From NCBI GenBank assembly GCA_040512755.1, contig JBEVEP010000168.1, forward strand, positions 1 through 6,346: a DNA stretch of 6,346 nucleotides, written 5' to 3'. Below are positions 1 through 6,301 of the stretch, piece by piece. Position numbers and translations under genes: made by a program. Source of the DNA: JBEVEP01 sp040512755. Lineage in GTDB: Bacteria; Pseudomonadota; Alphaproteobacteria; Rhizobiales; Rhizobiaceae. Numbering within the stretch: the first letter of the stretch is position 1; every line of letters begins with the position of its first letter. Under the pieces are notes generated by a model that was not told the origin of the DNA, did no database searches, and was given only the letters and a program-made list of their open reading frames with translations.

Positions 1-39
1 GCGCTTTCCTCTGCTCTGCTTCTTCTCGGCCTTATCTGA
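1..39 (+). CDS. Leucine-rich leader peptide, 3' part only (candidate leuA leader)
   Basis: The frame starting at base 1 is open to a TGA at 37-39 and reads A-L-S-S-A-L-L-L-L-G-L-I; its start lies outside the window. Six of twelve codons are leucine, four of them consecutive (16-27). The stop is 149 bp upstream of the leuA ATG and GC-rich inverted repeats follow directly. A short peptide rich in the regulating amino acid, then alternative RNA stems, is the pattern of ribosome-mediated attenuation, and leuA attenuators have been described in proteobacteria including rhizobia. The start and ribosome binding site are not visible, so the alternative is that this is the hydrophobic C-terminus of an unrelated upstream protein. 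Confidence 0.5.
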   Translation, partial: ALSSALLLLGLI

Positions 40-42
40 GAT

Positions 43-164
43 CGCCGGGCTCTCTGATGGAGCGCCCGGCGGTCGATAGAGCCGTCTGGGCTATGCTCCT
101 TGCCAGTCACATTCCCTGCATGAACCTTCTATAGTGGCGCTGCTTGCGCCGGTTGCGAAGCGCC
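43..164 (+). promoter_or_regulatory. Candidate attenuator RNA stems upstream of leuA
   Basis: Three structures can be read by eye. CGCCGGGC (43-50) pairs perfectly with GCCCGGCG (64-71) across a 13-nt loop, only 3 nt after the leader stop. GGCTCT (48-53) could instead pair with AGAGCC (78-83), which excludes the first stem. Further down GGCGC (136-140) pairs with GCGCC (146-150), or GGCGCT (136-141) with AGCGCC (159-164). Mutually exclusive stems fit an attenuator, but no U-run follows any of them, so a classical intrinsic terminator is not evident. Control might act on translation or through Rho. The pairings are manual and no energies were computed. Otherwise 40-188 shows no gene. Confidence 0.4.
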
Positions 165-176
165 CGCGAGCCGCCT

Positions 177-180
177 GGAG
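177..180 (+). promoter_or_regulatory. Ribosome binding site deciding the leuA start
   Basis: GGAG lies 8 nt before the ATG at 189. It supports that ATG over the in-frame TTG at 144, which has no purine-rich element at a suitable distance and would place candidate attenuator stems inside the coding region. Confidence 0.75.
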
Positions 181-188
181 ACGAGACG

Positions 189-1898
189 ATGAACCAGAGA
201 GCACACATTCGCACAAAAGGCGGCATGCCCGATGCTGCCGTGAAGTACCAACCCTATCCCGCCGTCGGTCTTTCCGACCGGACCTGGCCGTCCAAACGCA
301 TCGAAAAATCACCGGTCTGGTGTTCGGTCGACTTGCGCGACGGCAACCAGGCGCTGATCGACCCGATGGGCCATGACCGCAAGGCCAGGATGTTTGCGCT
401 GCTGCTCGACCTGGGATTCAAGGAGATCGAAGTCGGCTTTCCGTCCGCCTCGCAGACCGACTTCGACTTTGCCCGCTGGACGATCGAGGAGGGTAATGTT
501 CCCGACGACGTGTCGCTGCAGGCGCTGGTGCAGTGCAGGCCGGAGCTGATCACGCGCACCTTCGAGTCACTCCAGGGTGCGAAGCGACCGATCGTGCACT
601 TCTACAATTCGACCAGTGAATTGCAGCGCCGCGTCGTCTTCGAGAAGGATGTCCGCGGCATCAAACAAATCGCGACCGACGCTGCCAAGATGATCACAGA
701 TATGGCTTCGAAGGCCGGTGGCGGATACCGCTTCCAGTATTCTCCGGAGAGCTTTACCGGCACGGAACTGGAGGTGGCGCTCGAGATCTGCAATGCGGTC
801 ACTGAAATCGTAAAGCCTACGGCGGACAACAAGTTGATCATCAACTTGCCGGCCACCGTCGAGATGTCGACGCCGAATATCTATGCGGATCAGATCGAAT
901 GGATGTGCCGTCAGCTCGACAACCGCGAAAACCTGATTGTTTCCCTGCATCCTCACAACGACCGGGGAACCGGAGTGGCCGCTACCGAACTCGGCCTGAT
1001 GGCGGGCGCCGACCGTGTCGAGGGCACGCTGTTCGGGAATGGCGAGCGCACCGGCAACGTCGATATCGTGACGTTGGCGCTGAATATGTACACGCAGGGC
1101 GTCGATCCGGGCCTGGACTGCTCGGACATCACGCGGATGAAGGACGTCTATGAGTATTCGAACCAGCTCCGCATCCCGGAACGCCATCCGTATGTCGGCG
1201 AGCTGGTTTACACCGCGTTCTCCGGGTCGCACCAGGACGCCATCAACAAGGGCATGAAGGCGATGAAGGTGGCCAACACGCCCTTCTGGGAAGTGCCTTA
1301 TCTGCCGATCGATCCGCAGGACGTGGGCCGGACCTATGAAGCCATCATCCGGATCAATTCCCAGTCAGGCAAAGGTGGGATCGCCTATGTGCTGCAGGCG
1401 GACTACGGCCTCCATTTGCCGCGCAACTTGCAGATCGAGTTCAGCCGCGACATCCAGTCGATCACCGATGCGGAGGGCAGGGAGGTGCCCTCGAAGCGAA
1501 TCTATGACAGGTTCCGCGAGGTCTATGTCGACCAACCCGATGCGCGCCTGAAATTCCTCGATCATCATACCTATCCGCATGCGGAGAAGCGGGGCCTGCG
1601 CGTCGTGGAAGCCACGATTCTCGACAACGGCGTCGAAAAGACGATCAGCGGTTCCGGAACGGGGCCAATCGACGGCTTCGTCGATGCTCTGTCGCGCCAT
1701 ATCGGCATTCCGCTGTCAGTCCTCGACTACTCCGAGCATTCCCTGCAGCAGGGCTCCGATGCGGCCGCGATCAGCTACATGGAAGTTGAACATCCGGGCG
1801 GGAAGATCTTCGGCGCCGGTATCAACACAAACATCGTGGCGGCGTCACTGGAAGCTGTTGTGTCAGCCGCCAACCGCATTCTCCGCGCTGCGGCCTGA
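189..1898 (+). CDS. leuA: 2-isopropylmalate synthase, long type-2 LeuA
   Basis: This 569-residue cytoplasmic enzyme (EC 2.3.3.13) condenses acetyl-CoA with 2-oxoisovalerate to 2-isopropylmalate, the first committed step of leucine synthesis. The HMGL-like TIM-barrel starts near residue 42 with DLRDGNQALIDPM, giving catalytic Arg50 and metal ligand Asp51. Metal ligands His254 and His256 lie in SLHPHNDRG and Asn290 in GNGERTGN; the spacing matches what I recall of the Mycobacterium tuberculosis enzyme. GFPSASQTDFDF and YTAFSGSHQDAINKG are further family blocks. About residues 425-569 form the LeuA dimer/regulatory domain, with a glycine-rich SGSGTGP loop, so leucine feedback inhibition is expected. 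The length is normal for type 2, longer than the roughly 520 residues of the E. coli type, and nothing looks broken. ATG 189 is preferred because of its GGAG; ATG 225 is an alternative. Expression may be attenuated by leucine through the upstream leader. Confidence 0.97.
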   Translation: MNQRAHIRTKGGMPDAAVKYQPYPAVGLSDRTWPSKRIEKSPVWCSVDLRDGNQALIDPMGHDRKARMFALLLDLGFKEIEVGFPSASQTDFDFARWTIEEGNVPDDVSLQALVQCRPELITRTFESLQGAKRPIVHFYNSTSELQRRVVFEKDVRGIKQIATDAAKMITDMASKAGGGYRFQYSPESFTGTELEVALEICNAVTEIVKPTADNKLIINLPATVEMSTPNIYADQIEWMCRQLDNRENLIVSLHPHNDRGTGVAATELGLMAGADRVEGTLFGNGERTGNVDIVTLALNMYTQGVDPGLDCSDITRMKDVYEYSNQLRIPERHPYVGELVYTAFSGSHQDAINKGMKAMKVANTPFWEVPYLPIDPQDVGRTYEAIIRINSQSGKGGIAYVLQADYGLHLPRNLQIEFSRDIQSITDAEGREVPSKRIYDRFREVYVDQPDARLKFLDHHTYPHAEKRGLRVVEATILDNGVEKTISGSGTGPIDGFVDALSRHIGIPLSVLDYSEHSLQQGSDAAAISYMEVEHPGGKIFGAGINTNIVAASLEAVVSAANRILRAAA

Positions 1899-1923
1899 GC
1901 CTCTGATTGCGTGCTCGCCTGGT

Positions 1924-1948
1924 AAGCTGGGCGGGTACGCCCGACTTT
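1924..1948 (+). terminator. Weak terminator-like hairpin after leuA
   Basis: AAGCTGGGCG (1924-1933) pairs with CGCCCGACTT (1938-1947) around a GGTA tetraloop, with one C-A mismatch and one G-U pair. It starts 26 nt after the leuA stop. Only a short TTT (1946-1948) follows or overlaps the stem, so it lacks the U-tract of a strong intrinsic terminator. Confidence 0.35.
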
Positions 1949-1970
1949 GAGAGCCAGGACGCTTGACGAC

Positions 1971-1984
1971 AGCCGGTACCGGCT
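1971..1984. promoter_or_regulatory. 14-bp perfect palindrome ahead of the hydrolase gene
   Basis: AGCCGGTACCGGCT equals its own reverse complement. It lies in the leuA-hydrolase gap, 41 nt before the GTG start. With no loop it is better read as a possible dimeric protein binding site than an RNA hairpin. No regulator is known, and it could be chance in GC-rich DNA. Confidence 0.25.
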
Positions 1985-2025
1985 TCACGAAGGCCGAAAG
2001 GCAAGCATAGGCAGGGCAGCAATCC

Positions 2026-2784
2026 GTGATCGAACAACTTCATGCAGTCGCATATGGCGATGCCGGGCCCGTCCTGGTGCTCCTGCATGGCTTCGCTGGG
2101 CGTAAGGAAGTGTGGCGTCCGGTCCAGCAAGCACTCGCCGGCGAGGCGCGGAGCTTGGCATACGATCTGCCCGGCCATGGCAAATCGCTCGATTGGCCGG
2201 AGCCGGTATCCTCGAAATCTGCGTCGCGCGCCATACTGGCCGATCTGGCTGAGCGCGGGATCAAGGAGTTCCACCTTGCAGGTCATTCCATGGGCGGCGC
2301 CATCGCCGCCTTGATGGCGCTTGCCGAGCCAGCCCGCGTGCGGTCGCTGACGCTGTTTGCGCCGGGCGGACTTGGCGAGGAAATCAACATTCGGCTGCTG
2401 CGACGGTATGCGGCGGCGAAAACGTTGGACGAACTTCAGGCGTGCCTCGAAGCGATGACCGGCTGGGCGAACCCCGTGGATCAGGAGGCTGTGCACGCCT
2501 ACGCCGCAATGCGGGAGGTGCCGGGGCAGACTGAGAGACTGGTCGAAATCGCCGGTACTCTTGCCCGCAACGGGCGGCAGGGCGTCATCGCGCGAGACAG
2601 TCTGGCGGAATTGCCAATGCCGATCTCGGTCGTCTGGGGATTAAAGGACAATGTCCTGCCTGTCAGACAGACAACGGGACTTCCCGCTACCTTTGCGCTG
2701 CATCTTGTGCCGGATGCCGGTCACATGCTGCCCGAGGAAGTTCCCGATTTGGCGGCGACCGTTTTGCGACGAAACGTCCGCTGA
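2026..2784 (+). CDS. Alpha/beta-fold hydrolase
   Basis: This 252-residue protein has the full signature of a small cytoplasmic alpha/beta hydrolase. The oxyanion-hole motif is HGFAG (residues 21-25), the nucleophile elbow is GHSMGG with Ser88, the acid is Asp208 in WGLKDNVLP, and the base is His233 in DAGHMLPEE. A cap of about residues 118-185 lies between core strands, as in esterase, C-C hydrolase or haloperoxidase-like members. It resembles the stand-alone hydrolases of the AcoC/MhpC type, but no lipoyl domain is present and the substrate cannot be named. There is no signal peptide. The start is GTG: a TAG lies in frame at 2008-2010 with no other start between, and a weak AGGG (2013-2016) sits 9 nt upstream. 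It follows leuA after 127 bp and has no obvious role in leucine synthesis. The class is certain; the function is open. Confidence 0.9.
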   Translation: MIEQLHAVAYGDAGPVLVLLHGFAGRKEVWRPVQQALAGEARSLAYDLPGHGKSLDWPEPVSSKSASRAILADLAERGIKEFHLAGHSMGGAIAALMALAEPARVRSLTLFAPGGLGEEINIRLLRRYAAAKTLDELQACLEAMTGWANPVDQEAVHAYAAMREVPGQTERLVEIAGTLARNGRQGVIARDSLAELPMPISVVWGLKDNVLPVRQTTGLPATFALHLVPDAGHMLPEEVPDLAATVLRRNVR

Positions 2785-2815
2785 GGCTGCACTTGCGACG
2801 GATCTGATAACTGAG

Positions 2816-2843
2816 CCAGCAGAAGCCATTGCTGGAACCAGCA
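2816..2843. repeat. Interleaved CCAGCA / TGCTGG / CCAGCA repeats
   Basis: CCAGCA (2816-2821), its reverse complement TGCTGG (2830-2835) and CCAGCA again (2838-2843) occur within 28 bp. The middle copy can pair with the first as a 6-bp stem with an 8-nt loop; pairing with the third leaves only two bases. No T-run follows, so a terminator for the hydrolase gene is not supported. A protein binding site ahead of the transpeptidase gene is possible. The rest of the 2785-2934 gap shows no clear promoter by eye. Confidence 0.3.
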
Positions 2844-2919
2844 TGTCTTCAATGCTCGGCTGCGGCGAAAAGAAGAATCTGTCAACCTTTACGATTCATT
2901 GTCGAGACTCCGGCGAATC

Positions 2920-2927
2920 AAGGAGGG
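2920..2927 (+). promoter_or_regulatory. Strong ribosome binding site of the transpeptidase gene
   Basis: AAGGAGGG is nearly a full anti-16S complement, 7-8 nt before the ATG at 2935. It rules out the upstream in-frame TTG at 2899, from which this site would be coding sequence. Confidence 0.85.
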
Positions 2928-2934
2928 CTTGGCG

Positions 2935-4530
2935 ATGGCGATGTTGCGCGGAGTGTTGTCGGCATTGCTTGTGGTGTCCGGCCTGGCGCTTCCGGCTGCC
3001 GCCAGCCCGCGAGCCACGATTGACGCGATGCGCGGTCAGCCGGCAACGCAATGGCAAGGCATCGTCGTCGATCTCAACCTCGTTGGCGCCTACTACGGCG
3101 ATCCGGCCAACAGCATGATATGGGTCCGGGATGGCCGCCCCACGCAGGCTGCCAATGACCTGTTCGAGGCAATCAAACTCGCCCGGGAGGATGGGCTGAA
3201 TGAGGATGACTATGCCACGACCGCGTTGACGTTGCCGGAGCTGTTCGAGTCGGACAAGGACATCGCTGGCTTTGAGCTTGTGATGAGTCAGGCATTTCTC
3301 GCCTTCGCGCGCGATTTGCATAGCGGTCAGACGATTCGCGCCGCAACCGCGGCGGACATCGTGGTGTCGCGCAAGCCGATTGACCCGGCGGCGTGGCTGA
3401 CATTGGCGCGGGACAAGGGCGTTTCCGCTGCTATCGAAAAATTGCGGCCGAGGCATCCGCAATATTTCCAGCTCCGCGAGATGCTGATGGGCTACAGGGC
3501 GGTTGCAGAGCGCGGCGGCTGGCCGACAGTCGACCAAGGGCCGAGTCTGAAGCCCGGTATGCAAGACTCGCGTGTCGGCCAGATGAGGGCCAATTTGAAG
3601 GCAAGGGGATATGGTGGCCTCGATGCGTCGGATGTGAACCACTATGACGACGGCATGGTAGCCGTCGTGCGGCACTTTCAGGAGCGCCACGGCCTTGAGG
3701 CGGACGGCGTTGCCGGTCCGGCCACCGTTGCCGCGGTCAATGTGACGGCCAAGCAGCGCATCAGGCAGATCATGGTGAATATGGAGCGCTGGCGCTGGCT
3801 GCCCAATGATCTTGGCAGCCGTCATGTCTTCGTCAACCAGGCCGGCTTCGAGCTATTTCTGAACAATGGCGGGCAAACCGTTGCCCATCATCCTGTGATT
3901 GTCGGCAAGCCCTTCCACAAGACGCCGGTTTTCTCGGAGAAAATCTCATACGTCGAATTCAACCCGACCTGGACCGCAACGAACTCCATTGCCACCAACG
4001 AGATCCTTCCGGAACTGCAGAAGGACCCCGGCTATCTGGAGAAGAACGACTATGTGCTTTACCGGGGTTGGGACGAAAATGCGGTGGTCGTCGATCCATG
4101 GTCGGTCGACTGGCAATCGGTTTCGGTCAAGGGGTTCCCCTACCGGATCGTGCAGAAGCCGGGGGCCAAGAATGCGCTGGGGCAGATCAAGTTCATGTTC
4201 CCCAACAAGTTCGATATTTACATGCACGACACGCCGTCGAGGCAGCTTTTCGCCAAGACCGGCCGCGCGTTCAGCCATGGGTGCATACGCGTGCATGAGC
4301 CGGTCCGGTTCGCGGAGGAACTGTTCGGCCTCGACGGTTCGCTGACGCCGGACGAGATCGAGTCGCTGATCGAGGCGGGGCAGACGAAGCGGGTCAATTT
4401 GAAGACCAAGGTGCCCGTTCATCTCACCTATTTCACGGTGTGGATCGACGAGGACGGGACACCGAACTTCTTCCCCGATCTTTACGACCGGGACGAGTTG
4501 GTGACGCGGCTTTTGTCCGGCGAGGTTTGA
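2935..4530 (+). CDS. Secreted L,D-transpeptidase, YcbB/LdtD type
   Basis: This 531-residue exported enzyme is expected to form 3-3 (mDAP-mDAP) peptidoglycan cross-links in the periplasm. Residues 1-23 are a signal peptide: a short basic start, a hydrophobic core, and an AAA site before SPR. About 30-200 is the helical scaffold region of the YcbB family. About 212-272 is a peptidoglycan-binding domain (MRANLKARGY ... DGVAGPATVAAVN). The YkuD catalytic domain (about 295-490) holds His431 in HDTPSR, His448 and catalytic Cys450 in SHGCIRV, and the C-terminal WIDEDGTPNFFPDLYDRD block is typical of the family. The stretch before EILP reads WTATNSI, where I recall many homologues having W-x-VP-x-SI, so the substrate loop differs. 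The ATG follows a strong AAGGAGGG. It stands alone between gaps of 150 and 212 bp. In rhizobia such enzymes contribute to polar growth and cross-linking; that role here is inference. Confidence 0.93.
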   Translation: MAMLRGVLSALLVVSGLALPAAASPRATIDAMRGQPATQWQGIVVDLNLVGAYYGDPANSMIWVRDGRPTQAANDLFEAIKLAREDGLNEDDYATTALTLPELFESDKDIAGFELVMSQAFLAFARDLHSGQTIRAATAADIVVSRKPIDPAAWLTLARDKGVSAAIEKLRPRHPQYFQLREMLMGYRAVAERGGWPTVDQGPSLKPGMQDSRVGQMRANLKARGYGGLDASDVNHYDDGMVAVVRHFQERHGLEADGVAGPATVAAVNVTAKQRIRQIMVNMERWRWLPNDLGSRHVFVNQAGFELFLNNGGQTVAHHPVIVGKPFHKTPVFSEKISYVEFNPTWTATNSIATNEILPELQKDPGYLEKNDYVLYRGWDENAVVVDPWSVDWQSVSVKGFPYRIVQKPGAKNALGQIKFMFPNKFDIYMHDTPSRQLFAKTGRAFSHGCIRVHEPVRFAEELFGLDGSLTPDEIESLIEAGQTKRVNLKTKVPVHLTYFTVWIDEDGTPNFFPDLYDRDELVTRLLSGEV

Positions 4531-4580
4531 TCGGCCGCATCATCGATCTGGATAGTGCCAGAAGATGTTGGCGTAGATTC

Positions 4581-4639
4581 AAAGCATTGCAGCGCTTTTC
4601 GCATGTTCCGCTCGTGCCGTAGCACAGGCTTTGGCCTGT
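4581..4639. other. Small hairpins in the gap after the transpeptidase gene
   Basis: The 4531-4742 gap holds several short inverted repeats. AAAGC (4581-4585) pairs with GCTTT (4594-4598), followed by one more T. GTGC/GCAC (4614-4617 and 4622-4625) overlaps ACAGGC/GCCTGT (4624-4629 and 4634-4639, TTTG loop). None has a proper U-tract. One may end the transpeptidase transcript, and the first part resembles degenerate rhizobial intergenic repeats, but neither is established. Confidence 0.25.
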
Positions 4640-4686
4640 TCGCTAACCAAGACGGCAGTTTCGGATGCATCAGCCGGCCAGTTATG

Positions 4687-4702
4687 TTAATCGTTCGTTA
4701 AC
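4687..4702 (+). promoter_or_regulatory. Perfect CtrA-type binding site, TTAA-N7-TTAAC
   Basis: TTAA (4687-4690), seven bases TCGTTCG, then TTAAC (4698-4702) match the full CtrA consensus exactly. CtrA is the master cell-cycle response regulator of Alphaproteobacteria, first defined in Caulobacter. The site is in an AT-richer patch of a GC-rich gap, 40 bp before the ATG at 4743 and on the same strand. A 12-bp palindrome TTCGTTAACGAA (4694-4705) overlaps its right half. If the right half-site acts as the -35, TCTACC near 4720-4725 could be a weak -10, but the transcript would then begin close to the ribosome binding site, so repression is equally possible. Binding is inferred from the motif alone. 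Confidence 0.6.
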
Positions 4703-4704
4703 GA

Positions 4705-4722
4705 AGACCGCCTGGGCGGTCT
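4705..4722 (+). other. 7-bp hairpin just before the ribosome binding site
   Basis: AGACCGC (4705-4711) pairs perfectly with GCGGTCT (4716-4722) around CTGG. It ends 7 nt before the GGAG (4730-4733) of the next gene and abuts the CtrA site. No U-run follows, so it is not a terminator. It may shape the 5' leader or be chance. Confidence 0.35.
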
Positions 4723-4742
4723 ACCGGCTGGAGTGATGCCCG

Positions 4743-5357
4743 ATGGGCGATGCAGGTGAAAACGTGACGGCGATCGACAAAGGCCGCCGCCTGGCGGATG
4801 CCATCCGCGACGTTAGGAACGCAGCGGCTGATCGCGACGATGTGGTGGTCGACATGCGTGAGGCTCAACGCATGCGGCTGGAACTTCTCGCCGCCGAGTT
4901 GGCCCCGGTGATTGCCGAGGTTCCGTCCGACATCGATTGGTTCGATTTCGTGATCTCCTCCGGCCTGCAGCCCCGGTTCTGGATCGACCCGGTCAGCCAC
5001 GTTTCCATGGGCCGCGACCGTCGCACCTACCGCGTCCTGAGGGATACACGGCTTGGCCGCGTTGTGCTTGCGGAATCGGCCGACATGAAGCCGGTAGCCG
5101 ATCAGGTGACCCGCTATATCGCGGAGCGCATTATCGAACGGCAACGCATGATGGAGGACGGCGTTACTCCCGCCTTCGATCCCGAAACGAGAACCACCAT
5201 GGCCGAAACAGGTACGGCCAGTTTGCGCCAGCCGCGCTGGAAGTCGTTCGCGTCCGGTTTCGGCTTGGTTCTGGCCGGGGGCGTCGTGGCCTTGCCGCTG
5301 GTCATTGCCTGCGCCTGGCTGTGGGACAAGCTGTCGACGATCAAGATCAGCTTCTGA
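4743..5357 (+). CDS. Conserved-looking protein of unknown function with C-terminal membrane anchor
   Basis: I recognise no named family in this 204-residue protein. Residues 1-165 are soluble and charged, with a basic/acidic helix-prone stretch (about 10-60), then a compact region rich in aromatic and beta-type residues, including DWFDFVISSG (65-74) and FWIDPVSHVSMGRDRRTYRVLRD (79-101). A second helix-prone segment covers about 116-137. One hydrophobic segment (about 170-194) sits nine residues from the end, preceded by positive R165, W166 and K167. This gives a tail-anchored or single-pass topology with most of the protein probably cytoplasmic; there is no signal peptide. GGAG (4730-4733) lies 9 nt before the ATG, and coding composition resembles its neighbours. 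An exact CtrA site upstream suggests cell-cycle control. Its stop overlaps the 3' end of the opposing phosphoesterase gene. It looks like a rhizobial hypothetical protein, from recall only. Confidence 0.8.
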   Translation: MGDAGENVTAIDKGRRLADAIRDVRNAAADRDDVVVDMREAQRMRLELLAAELAPVIAEVPSDIDWFDFVISSGLQPRFWIDPVSHVSMGRDRRTYRVLRDTRLGRVVLAESADMKPVADQVTRYIAERIIERQRMMEDGVTPAFDPETRTTMAETGTASLRQPRWKSFASGFGLVLAGGVVALPLVIACAWLWDKLSTIKISF

Positions 5358-6288
5358 CGGCAATTGGCTCGGCGGCCGGCAGGGTTTCGCCGATCAGATC
5401 CATTGACATGAGATCGCTGGGCGGCAGAGCTGCCCCTGTCAGGCCGCGCCGCGTAAGGCGAAGCGTCCAGTCGCCCTTCTCACCCGAAATATCGAGCAGA
5501 TTGTACTGCGCCGCTGGCTTTGAGCCTCCGGGCGCCTGACCGGTGGCCGCAACGCCGACGACCGGAACCGGTCCATCTGGCCCGGCTATGGAATAGAGAC
5601 TCGGCAGGTGGGAGTGGCCATGCAGGACGAGCTCCGCTCCATGCTTATGCACTGCCTTCTGGAAACGCCCGATGCCGAACAGGCGCTTGTGCTGGGGCAC
5701 CGCGCTGCGGATCGGAGGATGATGGATCATCACGACCCGGAACAGGCCCTTCTTGCCAGTTTCGTCAAGCAATCTGGTCAGCCGCCTGCATTGGGATTCA
5801 CGAAAATAACCGGTCGCCATGAAGGGCGCGGTCGCGCGCGCGGATGTCACACCGATCAGCGCGACTGCGCCGCGCACCTTGAGATAGGGGAATGCCTTGC
5901 GATCCCTTGGAGGATTTCCTCGGTCGCTTGTCATCCAGGCGCCCCAGGCGCGGCACACTTTGTCGAACGCGCCGGGAACGTAGGCGTCGTGATTGCCGGG
6001 CACGACCGAGACATCATCTCCGCTGCCGAGCAGTTCCAACCACTGCCTGGCCATGTCGATCTCTATGTCGAGGGCGAGATTGACCAGGTCGCCCGTGACG
6101 GCGATGTGGTCTGGCGCGGACGCCTTCATGTCTGCAACGATCGTGTCTATGACATTGTCGTGCAGAAACTGCCGCCGGTTGCGGTGCCAGTTTACGTAGC
6201 CTGTGATCCGCTTGGAGACCAGATCGCGATAGGCTACATCGGGAAGCGGACCAAGATGGACGTCGGAGATATGCGCGAGCCTGAACAT
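5347..6288 (-). CDS. Calcineurin-like metallophosphoesterase
   Basis: This 313-residue protein carries every motif of the dinuclear-metal phosphoesterase family in order: DVH (Asp9, His11), TGDLVN (Asp67), PGNHDAY (Asn99, His100), MIHHPP (His189) and LHGHSHLP (His225, His227). This is the arrangement of class III cyclic-nucleotide phosphodiesterases such as E. coli CpdA, and of rhizobial relatives such as SpdA, though it is longer than CpdA (about 275 residues). The family also includes nucleotidases and lipid-sugar phosphatases, so cyclic AMP as substrate is only a possibility. No signal peptide or membrane segment is seen, so it should be cytoplasmic. The ATG at 6288-6286 fits the family's N-terminus; a weak AGAAG lies 7 nt upstream. 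Its stop codon lies inside the end of the converging plus-strand gene, with 11 bp shared. A palindromic repeat lies just upstream. Confidence 0.93.
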   Translation of the reverse strand: MFRLAHISDVHLGPLPDVAYRDLVSKRITGYVNWHRNRRQFLHDNVIDTIVADMKASAPDHIAVTGDLVNLALDIEIDMARQWLELLGSGDDVSVVPGNHDAYVPGAFDKVCRAWGAWMTSDRGNPPRDRKAFPYLKVRGAVALIGVTSARATAPFMATGYFRESQCRRLTRLLDETGKKGLFRVVMIHHPPIRSAVPQHKRLFGIGRFQKAVHKHGAELVLHGHSHLPSLYSIAGPDGPVPVVGVAATGQAPGGSKPAAQYNLLDISGEKGDWTLRLTRRGLTGAALPPSDLMSMDLIGETLPAAEPIAVRS

Positions 6289-6301
6289 GCGACTACTTCT
6301 A

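Noticed and set aside
144..188. A TTG start extending LeuA by 15 residues
   Set aside because: No ribosome binding site precedes it, the extra residues do not resemble a LeuA N-terminus, and GGAG is well placed for the ATG at 189.
567..1232. 221-codon open frame on the minus strand inside leuA
   Set aside because: It is antisense to a highly conserved enzyme, its translation has no recognisable motif, and such frames are common opposite GC-rich genes.
1822..2496. 224-codon minus-strand frame bridging leuA and the hydrolase
   Set aside because: It spans two well-supported plus-strand genes and the gap between them and has no recognisable domain.
2899..2934. A TTG start extending the L,D-transpeptidase by 12 residues
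   Set aside because: It would bury the AAGGAGGG ribosome binding site in coding sequence and put basic residues and a linker ahead of a normal signal peptide.
2896..3825. 309-codon open frame on the minus strand opposite the transpeptidase
   Set aside because: The plus strand encodes a complete enzyme with all catalytic motifs; the minus translation is a low-information His/Arg-rich shadow.
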